In this document: positions 33,890 through 44,100 of the stretch, in pieces
Layout of the letters: each line of letters begins with the position of its first letter
How positions within the stretch are numbered: position 1 is the first letter of the stretch
Made by a program: the position numbers and the translations under genes
Origin: RUG572 sp964386385
Lineage (GTDB): Bacteria > Verrucomicrobiota > Kiritimatiellia > RFP12 > UBA1067
Length of the DNA: 64,000 nt
Direction of reading: 5' to 3'
NCBI GenBank assembly: GCA_964386385.1
Contig: CAYLRN010000001.1
Coordinates: 248,001 to 312,000 of the forward strand
Notes under the pieces: generated by a model
Told to the model about the DNA's origin: nothing
What the model saw: the letters and a program-made list of their open reading frames with translations, nothing else
Database searches by the model: none

Positions 33890-33918
33890 AGTATAGCACA
33901 AAAAGGGCTTGCGCTCAA
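33890..33918 (-). promoter_or_regulatory. Sigma70 promoter of the hisD operon
   Basis: Minus strand -35 TTGAGC (33913-33918), 17-nt spacer, -10 TATACT (33890-33895). Predicted start near 33883, 22-nt leader with Shine-Dalgarno. It has the same -35/-10 type as the oadG promoter. Confidence 0.65.
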
Positions 33919-34049
33919 TTGAATCCGCCGTATCCGTTCTCCCGTCCACATCCGAGGAACGCCGTCGCGCAATATGCGATCGCGAGAATCATTCCGCCCC
34001 AAACACGCCGCGTCAATCCGAATGCGCCCTCGGTTGCGCGTCCTCTCGT

Positions 34050-37000
34050 CTAGCGGACGATGAAGACCGTGCCAGAACGGTAGCAGAGGCGGAGGCCGAC
34101 GGCGTCCTTCTTGACGAAGAACCGCGCGCGCGCCGTCTCCTCGTCCACGTCGAACGTCGCCGTCGAGGGGATCTCCGCGCCGTCCCACGTGATCGCGTAG
34201 GGGCTTGACGACTTCGAGAGCTCGCGCAGGTCGGCGCGGCCGGCAAGGTTCACCGTCGCCCGCGCGTTCTCCGCGACGGACAGGAAGTTGGTCGTCCCGG
34301 CATAGGCGTGAAACGCCCTGGCGCTCCATGCGCCGGTCTTAGACGAGAGGTCGATCGCCGCACCGTCCAGAAGCCGGACGTTCGGATGCGTCTTCCCCGA
34401 CGGCGTGAACGTGCCGCCGACGGAAAAGACGCCCTGTCCGACGCCGTATTCCGGGTTTGGATATGGATATACGAAGTCGCGCGCCTCCACCGGCGCGTAC
34501 GCCCTGATCGCGGCGGCAATAGACAGCGTGGCCGACTGGGCGCGGACGGAGTTCGTGCCGAATTCCGCGTACCCGCCCTTCGTGACGTTCAGCGCGCCTT
34601 CCGAGACGTCCACGTCGTGGAGATAGAACGTCCTGCCGTACTCCACCTTGACGTCCAGCGAGCGCCCGCCAAGGTCAAGCGCCGTCGCGCCCGAAGACTG
34701 CCGGGAAAGTCCGTACGATTCGTCCATCGCCATGAAGGAGTCCGCCTCAAGCCGTACGGTCCCAAGCATCTTGCGCCGATACGCTTCGTGGATCGACTTG
34801 CCGTTGCGCAGCGTTCCGCCATTGAGCAGAAACACCATGTCATGATGCCCGTACGTCCCGCACGCGTCAAACGACGCGCCGGCGTCGATCCGCACGGTCG
34901 CACCGGACTGGCCAAGCGGACGCTCCTCGCCTGCGAGGGCGCATCTGACCTCGCCCGCGGCCACCTCCATGCCGCCCGAATTGGACTGCCCGTCCTTCGC
35001 GGCGACGTACGTTCCGCCGCCTTCCTTGACGAACTTCAACTGCCCGGCGAATGCGACCGCGTCGTTCGCCAGCGTCTCGCCCTCCGACACGTCAACGCGC
35101 AGGACGCCGCCGCCCGCAGTGTCCGTGACGACTGCCGTGCCAAGCGTTCCGCCCGCAAAGGCGCCGACACGAAGGGAATGCCCCGCGACGTCCAGCGTCG
35201 CGCCGTCGAGGAAGCGGACGCAATCCACGCCGCGCCAGTCGCAGTCCGCCGTCAGCGACGCGTTCCCGGAGACGGAGAACGACCTGTACGCGCGCGCCGC
35301 GCCCGCCGGCACGCCCAGACTCGTCGCGCCCGTGACGAGAACCGCCGTGAACTCGCACGGCAGCGCGTCCGGGAGAGACGCGCCCGCGGCGCCGCGGCAG
35401 TCCCAGTTCGCGGCGTTGTCCCACGCGCCGTCGCCGGCGGCGCCAGTCCACGTCGCCGTGACAGGAAGACCGTCGGACGCCGCCAGCCGAATCGTCCGGC
35501 CGTCTTCCGAGAGCGACGGGACGTATCGCGAATCGGCGGACGAGACATACCGCAGGACGTCCGTCTCGCCTTCCGGCAGAACGAATCCGCCCGACGTCAG
35601 CGCACTACCATCCCCTTCCAGTCCATGCGGCTCAACGACAATCCGCGCGTTCGCGGCAAGCTCGACGACGCCCGTCGTCGAGAATCCGCCCGCGAACGCC
35701 AGACACACTCCGTCGCCCACGACGATTCGGCATGGCGCGAACTCCACGCCGTCCGCGCACGAAAGCGCCAGCGCGGCGGTCTCAACGCTCGCTCCCTTTT
35801 CAAAGGCGACGCGCCGCGCGGCGACGGGCGCGTCCACTGAAAGCGAAGCCTCGCCGTCCACCGTGACGACGGACTCTACGTCACCGTCCTCGGCCGCAGG
35901 CCAGATCGTCCTGCGCGACGCGCCCGCGACAGTCCACTCCGCGGAGGCGGCACCCCAGACGCAGTCGCCGGCCACCATTCGGACAAGGTTCGTCTCGTCC
36001 AGTTCCGGCAGCGCTGGCGCGTTTTCGCAAAGCCACGCCACCTGTTCCGGCGAAAACGAATAGTTGAAGAGCGCCACCTCGTCTATGCCCGCGTTCGGTA
36101 CAGCCCCCCATCTGTCGCCGTCGTTCTCGTCCTTGCACACCGTTCCGACGTAGAGCCAGTCGACGATTTCGCTCTTCAACGCCTTCAGCAAAAGCCGCCC
36201 GACGTTCGTCCCGTCGACGTAGACGTCGCAGTCGCCTAGCGCGTGGTTCCAGACGAGGCATACGTGCGACCACTCGTCCGCCGCCAGCACGGGCAATGTG
36301 TTCCTCCAGAACTCGCATCCGCCGTACCAGCAGAACCTGCGGTCGGAACTGTGCCACTCGAACCTGACGTTCTGCCCGCCGATGCGGAGCGAGAGCATGT
36401 CGCTCCACGCGACAGGCGTCTCCGGCGTCTTCACCCAGAACGAGAGCGTGAACCCGGAGTTCGTCGTGCAGCCAAGTCCCTCGTCCGCATCGCCGAGGAC
36501 GCAGAACGTAGTCGTGTCGTCCAGCATGAGTCCGCGCTCCGTCGCAAGCGCCCCCGGCTGGCAGGGAGTCGCGCTGCCGGTCTTCTTCCATGAAAGGCGG
36601 CTACGTCCCGTGCCGGCGTTCTCCACGACGACGCTGCCGCCGTCGACCGCGTCAAACCGAAAGCACTGCAGCATCTGGCGTCCGCGCGGAATCGGGCCGG
36701 GGCGGTTGCGGCCAAGCCAGGCCACCTCGTCCGCGTTCGCCGAGAAGCCGTAGACGGCGACCTCGTCGACGCCCGTGTTCGACGTCCTGTAGCTGCGGAT
36801 GTCGCCGTTGCTCGCAACCGTGCCGCCGACGTATATGTCATGGAGGATGTTCTTCTTCGCGTCGCCCGACGAAAGCGTTATCTTCGCAAGCTTCACGCCG
36901 CCCACGAAGAGGTCCATCGCATTGACGTCGAAATTCCAGACGACGCAGACGTGCTGCCATGTCTGCGGTTCGTATGGCATGTAGTTGAGGCCGCCCCCGG

Positions 37001-37511
37001 AATAGAGCTGCACCCGGCATCCGCTCGTTCCGTGGTACAGCGTGAACGACGGCTTTCCGTCCACAAGCCTGTTCGTGTACTCGAAGCGCAGTTCGTCGTC
37101 GCCGACGCGAAGGCCGAAGAAGTCCGACCACGCCATGGGGCTTTCAGGTCCGTACATCCAGAAGGAGATGGTGAAGCCCGTTTCGGCGGAGCAGCCCAGG
37201 CCCGCCGCGTCGCCCTGCAACCAAAGGCTCGTTGACGTCTTCGACCAGAACGCATTGTCCGAGCCAAGGGCACCGGAGCCGAATGCGTTGACCCACGTGT
37301 CCGCCGCGTCGTAATTCGGACACTTGCGCCTGAGGACGTGCGACCCCGTCCCTTCGTTTGAATCGCGGAAGTCAAGTCCGTACGTCGCGTTCGTCGCGTC
37401 GAAGCGGTAGCAGTACAGAGGGCGCGACGGCATTGATGCCGTCGCCGACGGTGAAAGCGCGGCGAAAAGGACGGCGGTCAGAAGCCCGCCGACGGAGGGA
37501 TTTGAAAACAT
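34050..37511 (-). CDS. Giant exported protein surf4 with two LamG-like domains
   Basis: 1153 residues. The signal peptide (SVGGLLTAVLFAALSPSATA) is followed by two tandem LamG/ConA-like domains at about 25-260 and 270-470. Each has a TGFTISFWMYGPE / SGFTLSFWVKTPE strand, a WQHVCVVWN / WSHVCLVWN strand and a closing GVDEVAVYGF / GIDEVALFNY strand. A long beta-helix-like part follows, resembling autotransporter passenger repeats (GGGTYVAAKDGQSNSGGMEV). It ends YRSGTVFIVR, the surf tail. The ATG of the longer frame (37564) lies inside the promoter -10, so the start was set at 37511 with GAGAGG upstream. Adhesion to glycan is likely but unproven. Confidence 0.75.
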   Translation of the reverse strand: MFSNPSVGGLLTAVLFAALSPSATASMPSRPLYCYRFDATNATYGLDFRDSNEGTGSHVLRRKCPNYDAADTWVNAFGSGALGSDNAFWSKTSTSLWLQGDAAGLGCSAETGFTISFWMYGPESPMAWSDFFGLRVGDDELRFEYTNRLVDGKPSFTLYHGTSGCRVQLYSGGGLNYMPYEPQTWQHVCVVWNFDVNAMDLFVGGVKLAKITLSSGDAKKNILHDIYVGGTVASNGDIRSYRTSNTGVDEVAVYGFSANADEVAWLGRNRPGPIPRGRQMLQCFRFDAVDGGSVVVENAGTGRSRLSWKKTGSATPCQPGALATERGLMLDDTTTFCVLGDADEGLGCTTNSGFTLSFWVKTPETPVAWSDMLSLRIGGQNVRFEWHSSDRRFCWYGGCEFWRNTLPVLAADEWSHVCLVWNHALGDCDVYVDGTNVGRLLLKALKSEIVDWLYVGTVCKDENDGDRWGAVPNAGIDEVALFNYSFSPEQVAWLCENAPALPELDETNLVRMVAGDCVWGAASAEWTVAGASRRTIWPAAEDGDVESVVTVDGEASLSVDAPVAARRVAFEKGASVETAALALSCADGVEFAPCRIVVGDGVCLAFAGGFSTTGVVELAANARIVVEPHGLEGDGSALTSGGFVLPEGETDVLRYVSSADSRYVPSLSEDGRTIRLAASDGLPVTATWTGAAGDGAWDNAANWDCRGAAGASLPDALPCEFTAVLVTGATSLGVPAGAARAYRSFSVSGNASLTADCDWRGVDCVRFLDGATLDVAGHSLRVGAFAGGTLGTAVVTDTAGGGVLRVDVSEGETLANDAVAFAGQLKFVKEGGGTYVAAKDGQSNSGGMEVAAGEVRCALAGEERPLGQSGATVRIDAGASFDACGTYGHHDMVFLLNGGTLRNGKSIHEAYRRKMLGTVRLEADSFMAMDESYGLSRQSSGATALDLGGRSLDVKVEYGRTFYLHDVDVSEGALNVTKGGYAEFGTNSVRAQSATLSIAAAIRAYAPVEARDFVYPYPNPEYGVGQGVFSVGGTFTPSGKTHPNVRLLDGAAIDLSSKTGAWSARAFHAYAGTTNFLSVAENARATVNLAGRADLRELSKSSSPYAITWDGAEIPSTATFDVDEETARARFFVKKDAVGLRLCYRSGTVFIVR

Positions 37512-37560
37512 GCGCACGGTCTGCCTCTCTTTCAAAAATTGTATTCGTTTGACGGAAAAC

Positions 37561-37588
37561 ATAATACTATTTTTTTTTTCTCCGTCAA
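37561..37588 (-). promoter_or_regulatory. A-tract promoter of surf4
   Basis: Minus strand -35 TTGACG (37583-37588), 16-nt spacer with A10 (37570-37579), -10 TATTAT (37561-37566). Predicted leader about 44 nt. Confidence 0.68.
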
Positions 37589-37608
37589 TCCCCCAAGTGC
37601 GCAAAAAC

Positions 37609-37644
37609 GTCGCCGGCGAAACGGAGTTCCGTTTCGCCGGCGAC
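37609..37644 (-). terminator. Strong intrinsic terminator after the Gfo/Idh/MocA gene
   Basis: A perfect 17-bp stem (GTCGCCGGCGAAACGGA and its complement) with a 2-nt loop, followed on the minus strand by GTTTTTG. It lies about 45 nt past the stop at 37688 and just ahead of the surf4 promoter, isolating the two units. Confidence 0.75.
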
Positions 37645-37687
37645 GGCGGGCGGGGACGACCGCCCTTCAGGAATATGGTCTCCGGCG

Positions 37688-38986
37688 CTATGCCTTGCCG
37701 GGGACGATCGCCACGCCCTCCTTCGGCAGCGGAACGTCGTCCGTCTCCTCGAACGTCTGCGCGGTGAACGCCGTGTTCCATCCGTTGAAGAACTCCGACT
37801 TCTCGTTCGCGAGAAGGTCGTTCATCTTCACCTGGCGGCCGGAGTAGGCGGCGAACGTGCCCATGATGCACGTGGCCGTGGACATCGCCACCTGCTCGCC
37901 CTCGTTGACGAGGTCGCCGCTGATGAGGCCGGAGAGGAAGTCCGCGTGCTCCATGATGAGGCCGTTGTCGTGGCGGCCCGCGATGGCCTTCACGTCCTCC
38001 TCCACCGGTCTGCCGTCGTAGCGGCGGATCTTCCCGCCGACGGATATCTCGCCCTCCGTGCCGGTGAGGCGCGTGCCGAATGGATTGGCGCAGCCGTCCA
38101 TGTGGCGGCCGTACGTCGCGACGTGGAGCCCGTCGCCGTAGTCGTAGTCGATCGAGATCTCGTCGTAGATGTTGCCGATTCCGGCCGGACGACGCCAGCG
38201 CGCGCCCATTCCGAACGCGCTCAGCGGGGCGCGGCCGATGAACCAGTTGGCGAGGTCGACCTCATGGATGGCCTGCTCCGTGACCTGGTCGCCGCTCATC
38301 TCCCAGAAGTGGTACCAGTTGTTGGCGAGATAGGAGGCGTTGGTGTCGGTCGGACGGCGCGGGCGCACCCACATCGAGCCATGGCAGCGGTAGACGCGCC
38401 CGGCGAGAATCTTGCCGATGCAGCCGCCGCGGACGGGTCCGATCTGCTTGAGGAAGCGGTTCGAGTGGCGGTGGAGCGTGCCGGAGAGTATCGACAGGTT
38501 CTTCGCCTTCGCCGCCGCGACGGTCTTGAGGAAGTCGCGCAGCCCGCGCGGGTCGGTGGCAATCGGCTTTTCCGCGAATACGTGCTTGCCCGCGGCGACG
38601 CAGGCCTCGGCGTGGCGCGCGCGGAAGAGCGGCGGCGTGCAGAGCAGGACGATTTCGCAGTCGGACGCGATCACGTTCTTGTAGCCGTTCGCGCCGCCGA
38701 ACGCCATCTTCTCGTCGACGCCGTAGCGGCGGCAGACGTCCACGGCCTTCGAGCGATCGAAATCGGCCGCGGCGACGAGCCGCGCCTCGCACCCCAGACG
38801 CGCCGCGGCCTCCATTATGTCCCTGATCGCGCCGCCCTCGCACTTTCCGCCGTACCACTGGCAGCCGCGGCCGCCGCATCCGACGAGCCCGACCTTGAAC
38901 ACGCGCTTCGCCTGCCCCAGCACGGCGGGGGAAGCCGCGACGGCGCCGGCCGCGACCATGAAGTTCCTTCTCGACATCGTCGTCAT
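37688..38986 (-). CDS. Gfo/Idh/MocA-family oxidoreductase with Tat-like signal
   Basis: 432 residues. N-terminal SRRNFMVAAGAVAASPAV is a twin-arginine signal as seen in exported members of this family in PVC bacteria. The Rossmann fold shows FKVGLVGCGGRGCQWYG, and FAEKPIATDPRG carries the EKP motif with the catalytic Lys. The C-terminal domain includes GDQVTEQAIHEVDLANWF. It probably acts on a sugar or modified glycan with NAD(P) held tightly; the substrate is unknown. AAGGAGAGG precedes the ATG. Last gene of a unit with the PfkB kinase and site-2 protease. Confidence 0.85.
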   Translation of the reverse strand: MTTMSRRNFMVAAGAVAASPAVLGQAKRVFKVGLVGCGGRGCQWYGGKCEGGAIRDIMEAAARLGCEARLVAAADFDRSKAVDVCRRYGVDEKMAFGGANGYKNVIASDCEIVLLCTPPLFRARHAEACVAAGKHVFAEKPIATDPRGLRDFLKTVAAAKAKNLSILSGTLHRHSNRFLKQIGPVRGGCIGKILAGRVYRCHGSMWVRPRRPTDTNASYLANNWYHFWEMSGDQVTEQAIHEVDLANWFIGRAPLSAFGMGARWRRPAGIGNIYDEISIDYDYGDGLHVATYGRHMDGCANPFGTRLTGTEGEISVGGKIRRYDGRPVEEDVKAIAGRHDNGLIMEHADFLSGLISGDLVNEGEQVAMSTATCIMGTFAAYSGRQVKMNDLLANEKSEFFNGWNTAFTAQTFEETDDVPLPKEGVAIVPGKA

Positions 38987-39029
38987 CTTGTTCCTCTCCT
39001 TCGTTTTAGTTGCCTTCGCTTCGTGAAAA

Positions 39030-40130
39030 TCAGCGGTCCACGCGCGCGCTTCCGCCGCCGACAAGCTTTTCGACGTCCGCCTTCGTCGCCATCGACGTGT
39101 CGCCGGGCGTCGTCATCGCCAGGGCGCCGTGCGCGGCGCCGTAGTCCACGGCCTTCGCCGCGTCGTCGAACGCCATGAAGCCGTAGATCAGTCCCGACGC
39201 GAAGGAGTCGCCCCCGCCCACGCGGTCGTAGATCTCAAGCCCCGGGCGCGAAATCGACCGGTGGAGCTCTCCCCTGTACCAGCAGATGGCGCTCCAGTCG
39301 TTGACGGTGGCGCTCTTCACGCTGCGCAGCGTGGTGGCGACGGCCTTGAAGTTCGGATAGATGGACACCGCCTTGTCTATCATCTTGCGGAATCCGTCGA
39401 CCGGCAGCGTAGTGAGGTTCGCATCCACGCCCTCCACCTCGATGCCGAGCGCGGCGGTGAAATCCTCCTCGTTGCCGATCATCACGTCCACGTACTTCGC
39501 GATCTCGCGGTTGACCTCCTGCGCCTTGGACTGCCCGCCGATCGACTTCCAGAGCGAGGCGCGGTAATTGAGGTCGTAGCTCGTGACCGTGCCGTGCCTC
39601 TTCGCGGCCTTGAGGGCCTCGATGGCGACCTCGGCGGTCGTCTCGGAAAGCGCGGCGAAGATTCCGCCGGTGTGGAACCAGCGCACGCCCTCGCGGCCGA
39701 AGAGGCCGTCCCAGTCGATTTCGCCGGGGCGGAGCTGCGAGACGGCGGTGAGGCCGCGGTCCGCGCAGCTCCTGGCTCCGCGGCAGCCGAAGCCGCGCTC
39801 GACGAAGTTGAGGCCGTTGCGGACGGTGCGGCCGATGCCGTCGAACGGCGCCCACCTGACATGGCTCACGTCCACGCCGCCCTGCAGCATGAAATCCTCG
39901 ACGAGACGGCCCACCGGGTTGTCCGCGAACGCCGTGACCGCCGTAGTCCTGAGCCCGAAGCAGCGGCGAAGTCCGCGCACGACGTTGTATTCGCCGCCGC
40001 CCTCCCAGGCCTTGAACTCGCGGGCGGTGTGGATGCGCCCGTCGCCCGGATCGAGCCGAAGCATGATTTCGCCCAGCGACGCCGCATCCCAGCGGCAGCT
40101 TTCGGCAGACTTGACGTTAAGTGATTCCAT
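39030..40130 (-). CDS. kdgK: PfkB-family sugar kinase, probably 2-keto-3-deoxygluconate kinase
   Basis: 366 residues. PfkB signature near the C-terminus: IYDRVGGGDSFASGLIYG with the catalytic Asp. N-terminal ASLGEIMLRLDP and GGGEYNVVRGLRR resemble KdgK. KDG kinase phosphorylates 2-keto-3-deoxygluconate from uronate degradation, which would suit the heparinase-like lyase elsewhere in the window. Other sugar specificity is possible. 15 nt after the site-2 protease gene, 43 nt before the oxidoreductase. Confidence 0.78.
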   Translation of the reverse strand: MESLNVKSAESCRWDAASLGEIMLRLDPGDGRIHTAREFKAWEGGGEYNVVRGLRRCFGLRTTAVTAFADNPVGRLVEDFMLQGGVDVSHVRWAPFDGIGRTVRNGLNFVERGFGCRGARSCADRGLTAVSQLRPGEIDWDGLFGREGVRWFHTGGIFAALSETTAEVAIEALKAAKRHGTVTSYDLNYRASLWKSIGGQSKAQEVNREIAKYVDVMIGNEEDFTAALGIEVEGVDANLTTLPVDGFRKMIDKAVSIYPNFKAVATTLRSVKSATVNDWSAICWYRGELHRSISRPGLEIYDRVGGGDSFASGLIYGFMAFDDAAKAVDYGAAHGALAMTTPGDTSMATKADVEKLVGGGSARVDR

Positions 40131-40145
40131 TGTCCAGTTCCTCTT

Positions 40146-40994
40146 TTAAAAGCCCCTCTTCCCGCGGCGGACTTCCGTCTCCTCCTCGCGTCCGCCGTAC
40201 GGCGGCGGCGAGACGCGCGCGGAAAAGTCCCACGGCTCTCCGCCCCAGGACTCCTCCTGGAGCGCAAGCGCATATTCGCGATACCCTTCGCGCCATATCA
40301 TCCACGCGATGAGAAGCGTGACGAATCCCCAGCTTTGGTGGTTGACGACGCGGTGGAGTCCGTTCAGCGCAAGCAGCACTGCAAAGGCGCGGCCGACGAG
40401 CATCGCCACGTAAGTGGCGCGCGCACGGGTCATGAACGCGCGCATCGCGCTGCGGAAGACGCGGCCGCCGTCCATCGGGAATCCCGGAAGAAGGTTGAAG
40501 AGTCCAAGCATCAGGTTCATCAGCCCCATGTCCAGCAGCAGGTCTGCGATCCAGAAGACCTCCCGCGAGCAGGACAGCATCGGACTTCCAAGCCAGCCGC
40601 CCGTCAGGGAGAAGAGGGCGAGCGACACGACGCTTCCCTCCGTCATCAGCGACACCGCGCCAAGGGAGAGGAAAGCGAGGAGGAAGCTCACCGCAGGTCC
40701 GGCGATGGCGGTCCAGAACTCCTGCGACGCCTTGCGCGGAAGCGCGATGAGCGACGCGCATCCGCCCAGCAGGGACAGTGTTATGTCGCGCGTCTCGTAG
40801 CCGAAGCCGCGGGCCGTGAGCGCGTGGCCTAGCTCGTGCGCGGTAATCGAGAACATCAGCAGAACTGCGCCGGCAATGCCCGAAAGGAAGCCGCTGCCCC
40901 CCATGGCGAACATGAGAAGCAGAATCAGCAGCGAGGAATCCAGGAAAATCGGGATTCCGAACAAGTCGCAGAGACGTATCTTTTGTGGAAACAT
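40146..40994 (-). CDS. Site-2-type membrane metalloprotease (M50)
   Basis: 282 residues with several membrane segments. The zinc site ITAHELGHALTARGFG (HExxH variant HELGH) and the second metal motif LLPGFPMDGGRVFRS (x-D-G) are those of SpoIVFB-like site-2 proteases, which cleave membrane-embedded substrates such as anti-sigma factors. The substrate is not known, but it is next to surf5. The start was set at 40994 because an extended -10 (41002-41010) predicts transcription from 40995, a leaderless message; ATG 41003 overlaps the -10. Confidence 0.85.
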   Translation of the reverse strand: MFPQKIRLCDLFGIPIFLDSSLLILLLMFAMGGSGFLSGIAGAVLLMFSITAHELGHALTARGFGYETRDITLSLLGGCASLIALPRKASQEFWTAIAGPAVSFLLAFLSLGAVSLMTEGSVVSLALFSLTGGWLGSPMLSCSREVFWIADLLLDMGLMNLMLGLFNLLPGFPMDGGRVFRSAMRAFMTRARATYVAMLVGRAFAVLLALNGLHRVVNHQSWGFVTLLIAWMIWREGYREYALALQEESWGGEPWDFSARVSPPPYGGREEETEVRRGKRGF

Positions 40995-41001
40995 GGCGTC
41001 C

Positions 41002-41010
41002 ATTCTAGCA
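41002..41010 (-). promoter_or_regulatory. Extended -10 promoter of the site-2 protease unit, leaderless
   Basis: Minus-strand TGC-TAGAAT. The predicted start (about 40995) falls within one base of the ATG at 40994. Confidence 0.45.
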
Positions 41011-41064
41011 TTTCGCCCCGCGTCGGGCAATGGCAATGCGGGACGAAATGCAGCCGTTGGCAAA

Positions 41065-41093
41065 CGTCCGGCCAGGCGCCGCCGGGCCGGACG
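41065..41093 (-). terminator. Hairpin downstream of surf5
   Basis: Perfect 9-bp arms CGTCCGGCC and GGCCGGACG with an 11-nt GC-rich loop, 8 nt past the surf5 stop. Only TTTG follows on the minus strand, so strength is uncertain. Confidence 0.45.
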
Positions 41094-41100
41094 GAACGGA

Positions 41101-44100
41101 TCATCGGAATATGACCGCCATTCCGCCGCGGCGGAGCGTGGCCGTGACAAGGCCCGTGTCCGCGTCGTAGGCAAACGAGGCGGACACGTTCGCGCCGGCA
41201 TTGACGCCCTTCCACGCCATCGCGCCGAACGCCTCCGCAGTCGCCACCCTCGCCACCGCGGCCGTCGTGCCGGAACGCACCGGGTCGTCGTCCGCCCGGC
41301 CGAAGTCGGCGACGACCCTCTCCGCCGTCACGCCCTCAAACGTCAGCGCCTCCGCCGCGCCCGGCTCGACTGCGAGCGTGAGCGTCGTGAAGTCGCCGGA
41401 GAGAACGCCCGTCCCGGAGAAGCGGCTGTTCGCGTCGGTCGTCCCCGCCACGCAGCGCAGCGCGCCCTCCGCGATCACGACGCCGCCCGCGTTCGCGACA
41501 AGCACGGTCTGCGTCCCCTTCGGCGTGTAGACCGGGAGGTTGTCCACCATCTTGACGGACAGGTCGTTCGTCAGGACGAGCGTTCCCGCGCCCGTCTTCG
41601 TGAAGACGCCGTCGCCCTGCAGGGACATCGCAAGCGCGTGCTCCACGCCCGCGCCCACGCGCAGCTCGCATCCGCCCGCATCGGCGCGAAGCCCCATCTT
41701 CGCCGGCCTGTCCGCGCAGGAGACTCCGCCGTCCAGCGTGAACTCCGCGAAACCGCCGTCGAACGCGCAGACCGCCGCCCTGTCGCCGTTCTGCGCGAGG
41801 AAGCGGTTCACCGCCATGCCGCCGCCGCGCGCGAAGACGACCTCGCCCGTCGCGTTCCAGCCGAAGAAGAGGTTCTGCGGGGCGGCGACCTTCAGAAGCC
41901 CGCCGTCCTCGAAGCGCGCGTCGAGCGCGTGGTTGAACGTGACGCCTCCGGCCGCGGTGGGCGAGGAGCGCATCAGCGTGCCGCCACGCCCCACGCGCAC
42001 GACCGGCGCGAAATTCCCGCCGTGCGGAATCTCAAGGTTCCACGTGGCGTTCAGCGTGCCGTTCGTGATGGACAGCACGGGCCTGGAGAGCACGTCCGAC
42101 GTCCCCGTGCGCGAGTAGCCGACGTAGAGGCCGTTGCACGTCATGTCCGCGTCCTCCAGCAGAAGCCTCGAGCCCAGATTCCCCGCCGGAACCTCGCCGT
42201 CCATCAGCATGTGGAATCCGTTTCCGCTGCCCTGGACGAACGTCACGTCCTTCAGGCGGAGTTCCGCCGGGACGGTCTGCGTCCATCCGGCGCCGCCCAG
42301 GAGCGCGTGATGCTCCTGCCTGACGGTCGTGAGGCCCTTGCCCTCTCCGCGGATCTCCAGCGCGCCGTCGAGAATCGTGAACTGTCCCGCGCCGTTCCAG
42401 CCGGAGACTTCGCCGCGCGCGGGCGCGAACGTGCCGGAGACGTCCTTGTTGCCGCCGCGCACGGCGTTCTTGTACGTGGACAGCGTCGTCGTCCCGGCTG
42501 GGACGTCGAGCGTCAGGACGCCCGCGCCCGTCTTCACGACGCCGGCGTCGCCCTGCGCGAAGGAAATCCTGAACTGGTCGAACGTCAGGTCGCCCGAAAT
42601 GTCGAAGATGCAGGGGAACTCGCCGTCCAGGCGCCATGGGCGCACGACCGTCGCGGCCTCGCCGGAGTAGCGGAACGTGCAGTTGCTGAGCGCCAGCGCG
42701 TCCTCGAGGTCGGTGTCCGCGCCCAGCGCTGCGGCGGACGCGAACGCCGTGACGCCGCCCGCCATGCTCCATCCGGCGAACAGCGTTCCCGCGTTGTCGC
42801 CGGAGACGGTCAGCGTCCCGGAGCCGGTCTTCGCTATCGCCCCGTCCGCGCAACGCAGGGGGACGGACAGTTCCGCGCTTCCGTCCGCCGCCACGTCCAC
42901 GCCCGCGCCGACGTAGAGCGGCCCCTCGCCCGAAACCGCCACGGCGTCCGCCGCCGTCACCGCCAGCGTCCCCACGGCGGCGGACGCGCCGACGGCGATT
43001 TCCGCCCCGCGCCCGACCGTCGCCACGTCGTTGTGCGTCGGCACTGCGGCGGGGTCCCAGTTCCCCGTGTCGTGCCAGTCCGCACCGACGGCGCCCGTCC
43101 ACGCGAGCGCGCCGGGCGTGGCCTCCGCGACGGAGACCGACAGCTCCGTACGGTCATCGCTCAACGCCCACTCGTAGTTCCGCCCCGTAGCCGGATTGGC
43201 CACGACCACCCGTGCGAACTGCTCGTCCGTCAGCGGCGTCGCAAGCCTCAGGACCGGATGCGTCGCGTCGACCGACAGGTCGGACGGAAGGTCGACGTTC
43301 AAGTCGCCCGCGAAGGAAATCGAATCGGCCTCGATGGCGGCGGAGGCGTCGCGCAGCGCGAGGCGCGCCCCTTGCGCGATTTCCAGTACGTTGCCGAAGC
43401 GCGTCGCGCCGCCGGCGAAGCAGAGCGCGCCTTCCGCGACGACCGTCTTCGGATGCGACGAGTTCCGCCGCACGACGAGCGCGCCGAGACCCGTCTTGCG
43501 GACGGCCGCGTTCACGGCGCCCTCCGCCGCCGTGAACGACTGGTCTATCTCCATGTCTGCGGCGGACGCCTCGAACGTCAGTCCTCCCACGCCAAGCGTC
43601 GCCACGCAGCCGGAAAGATAGGGGACGTTCGGCGTCGCGGTGGAGAGCGCAAGCGTTCCGCCGTCGGCCACGAACGTCATCGCCGGTTCGCCCGTCCCCG
43701 GCGCGGCGCCGTGGATCGACTTCAGGGAGACGAGGGCGTCGTCGACAATCGACAGCGACGTGCAGCCCGCGTGTTCGCTCCTGTTCGTGATGAACGACGA
43801 GGCGCTTCCAAGGAGGCGTCCGTTCCCCGCAAGCGCCACCTCGGCGCGCGACGTGCCTCCCATCGTCATTTCCACCGACGAGCCGGAGCCGAGCCGCAGC
43901 GTCGCGTCGTCAAAGATCTCAAGCCGCGCCATCGCGCCGTCGCCGGAGCGAGCCATCTGGATCCACGTGCCGTTGAAAGTCCCGCACGACGCCTGCGCGC
44001 GGTCCTTCAGCGTGACGTAGCCCTTCGCATGGACGCCGGAGAACCCCAGCGACAGGACGCCGCCGCAGGTGAACGTGCCGTCGCCCTCGACGACAAGCCG

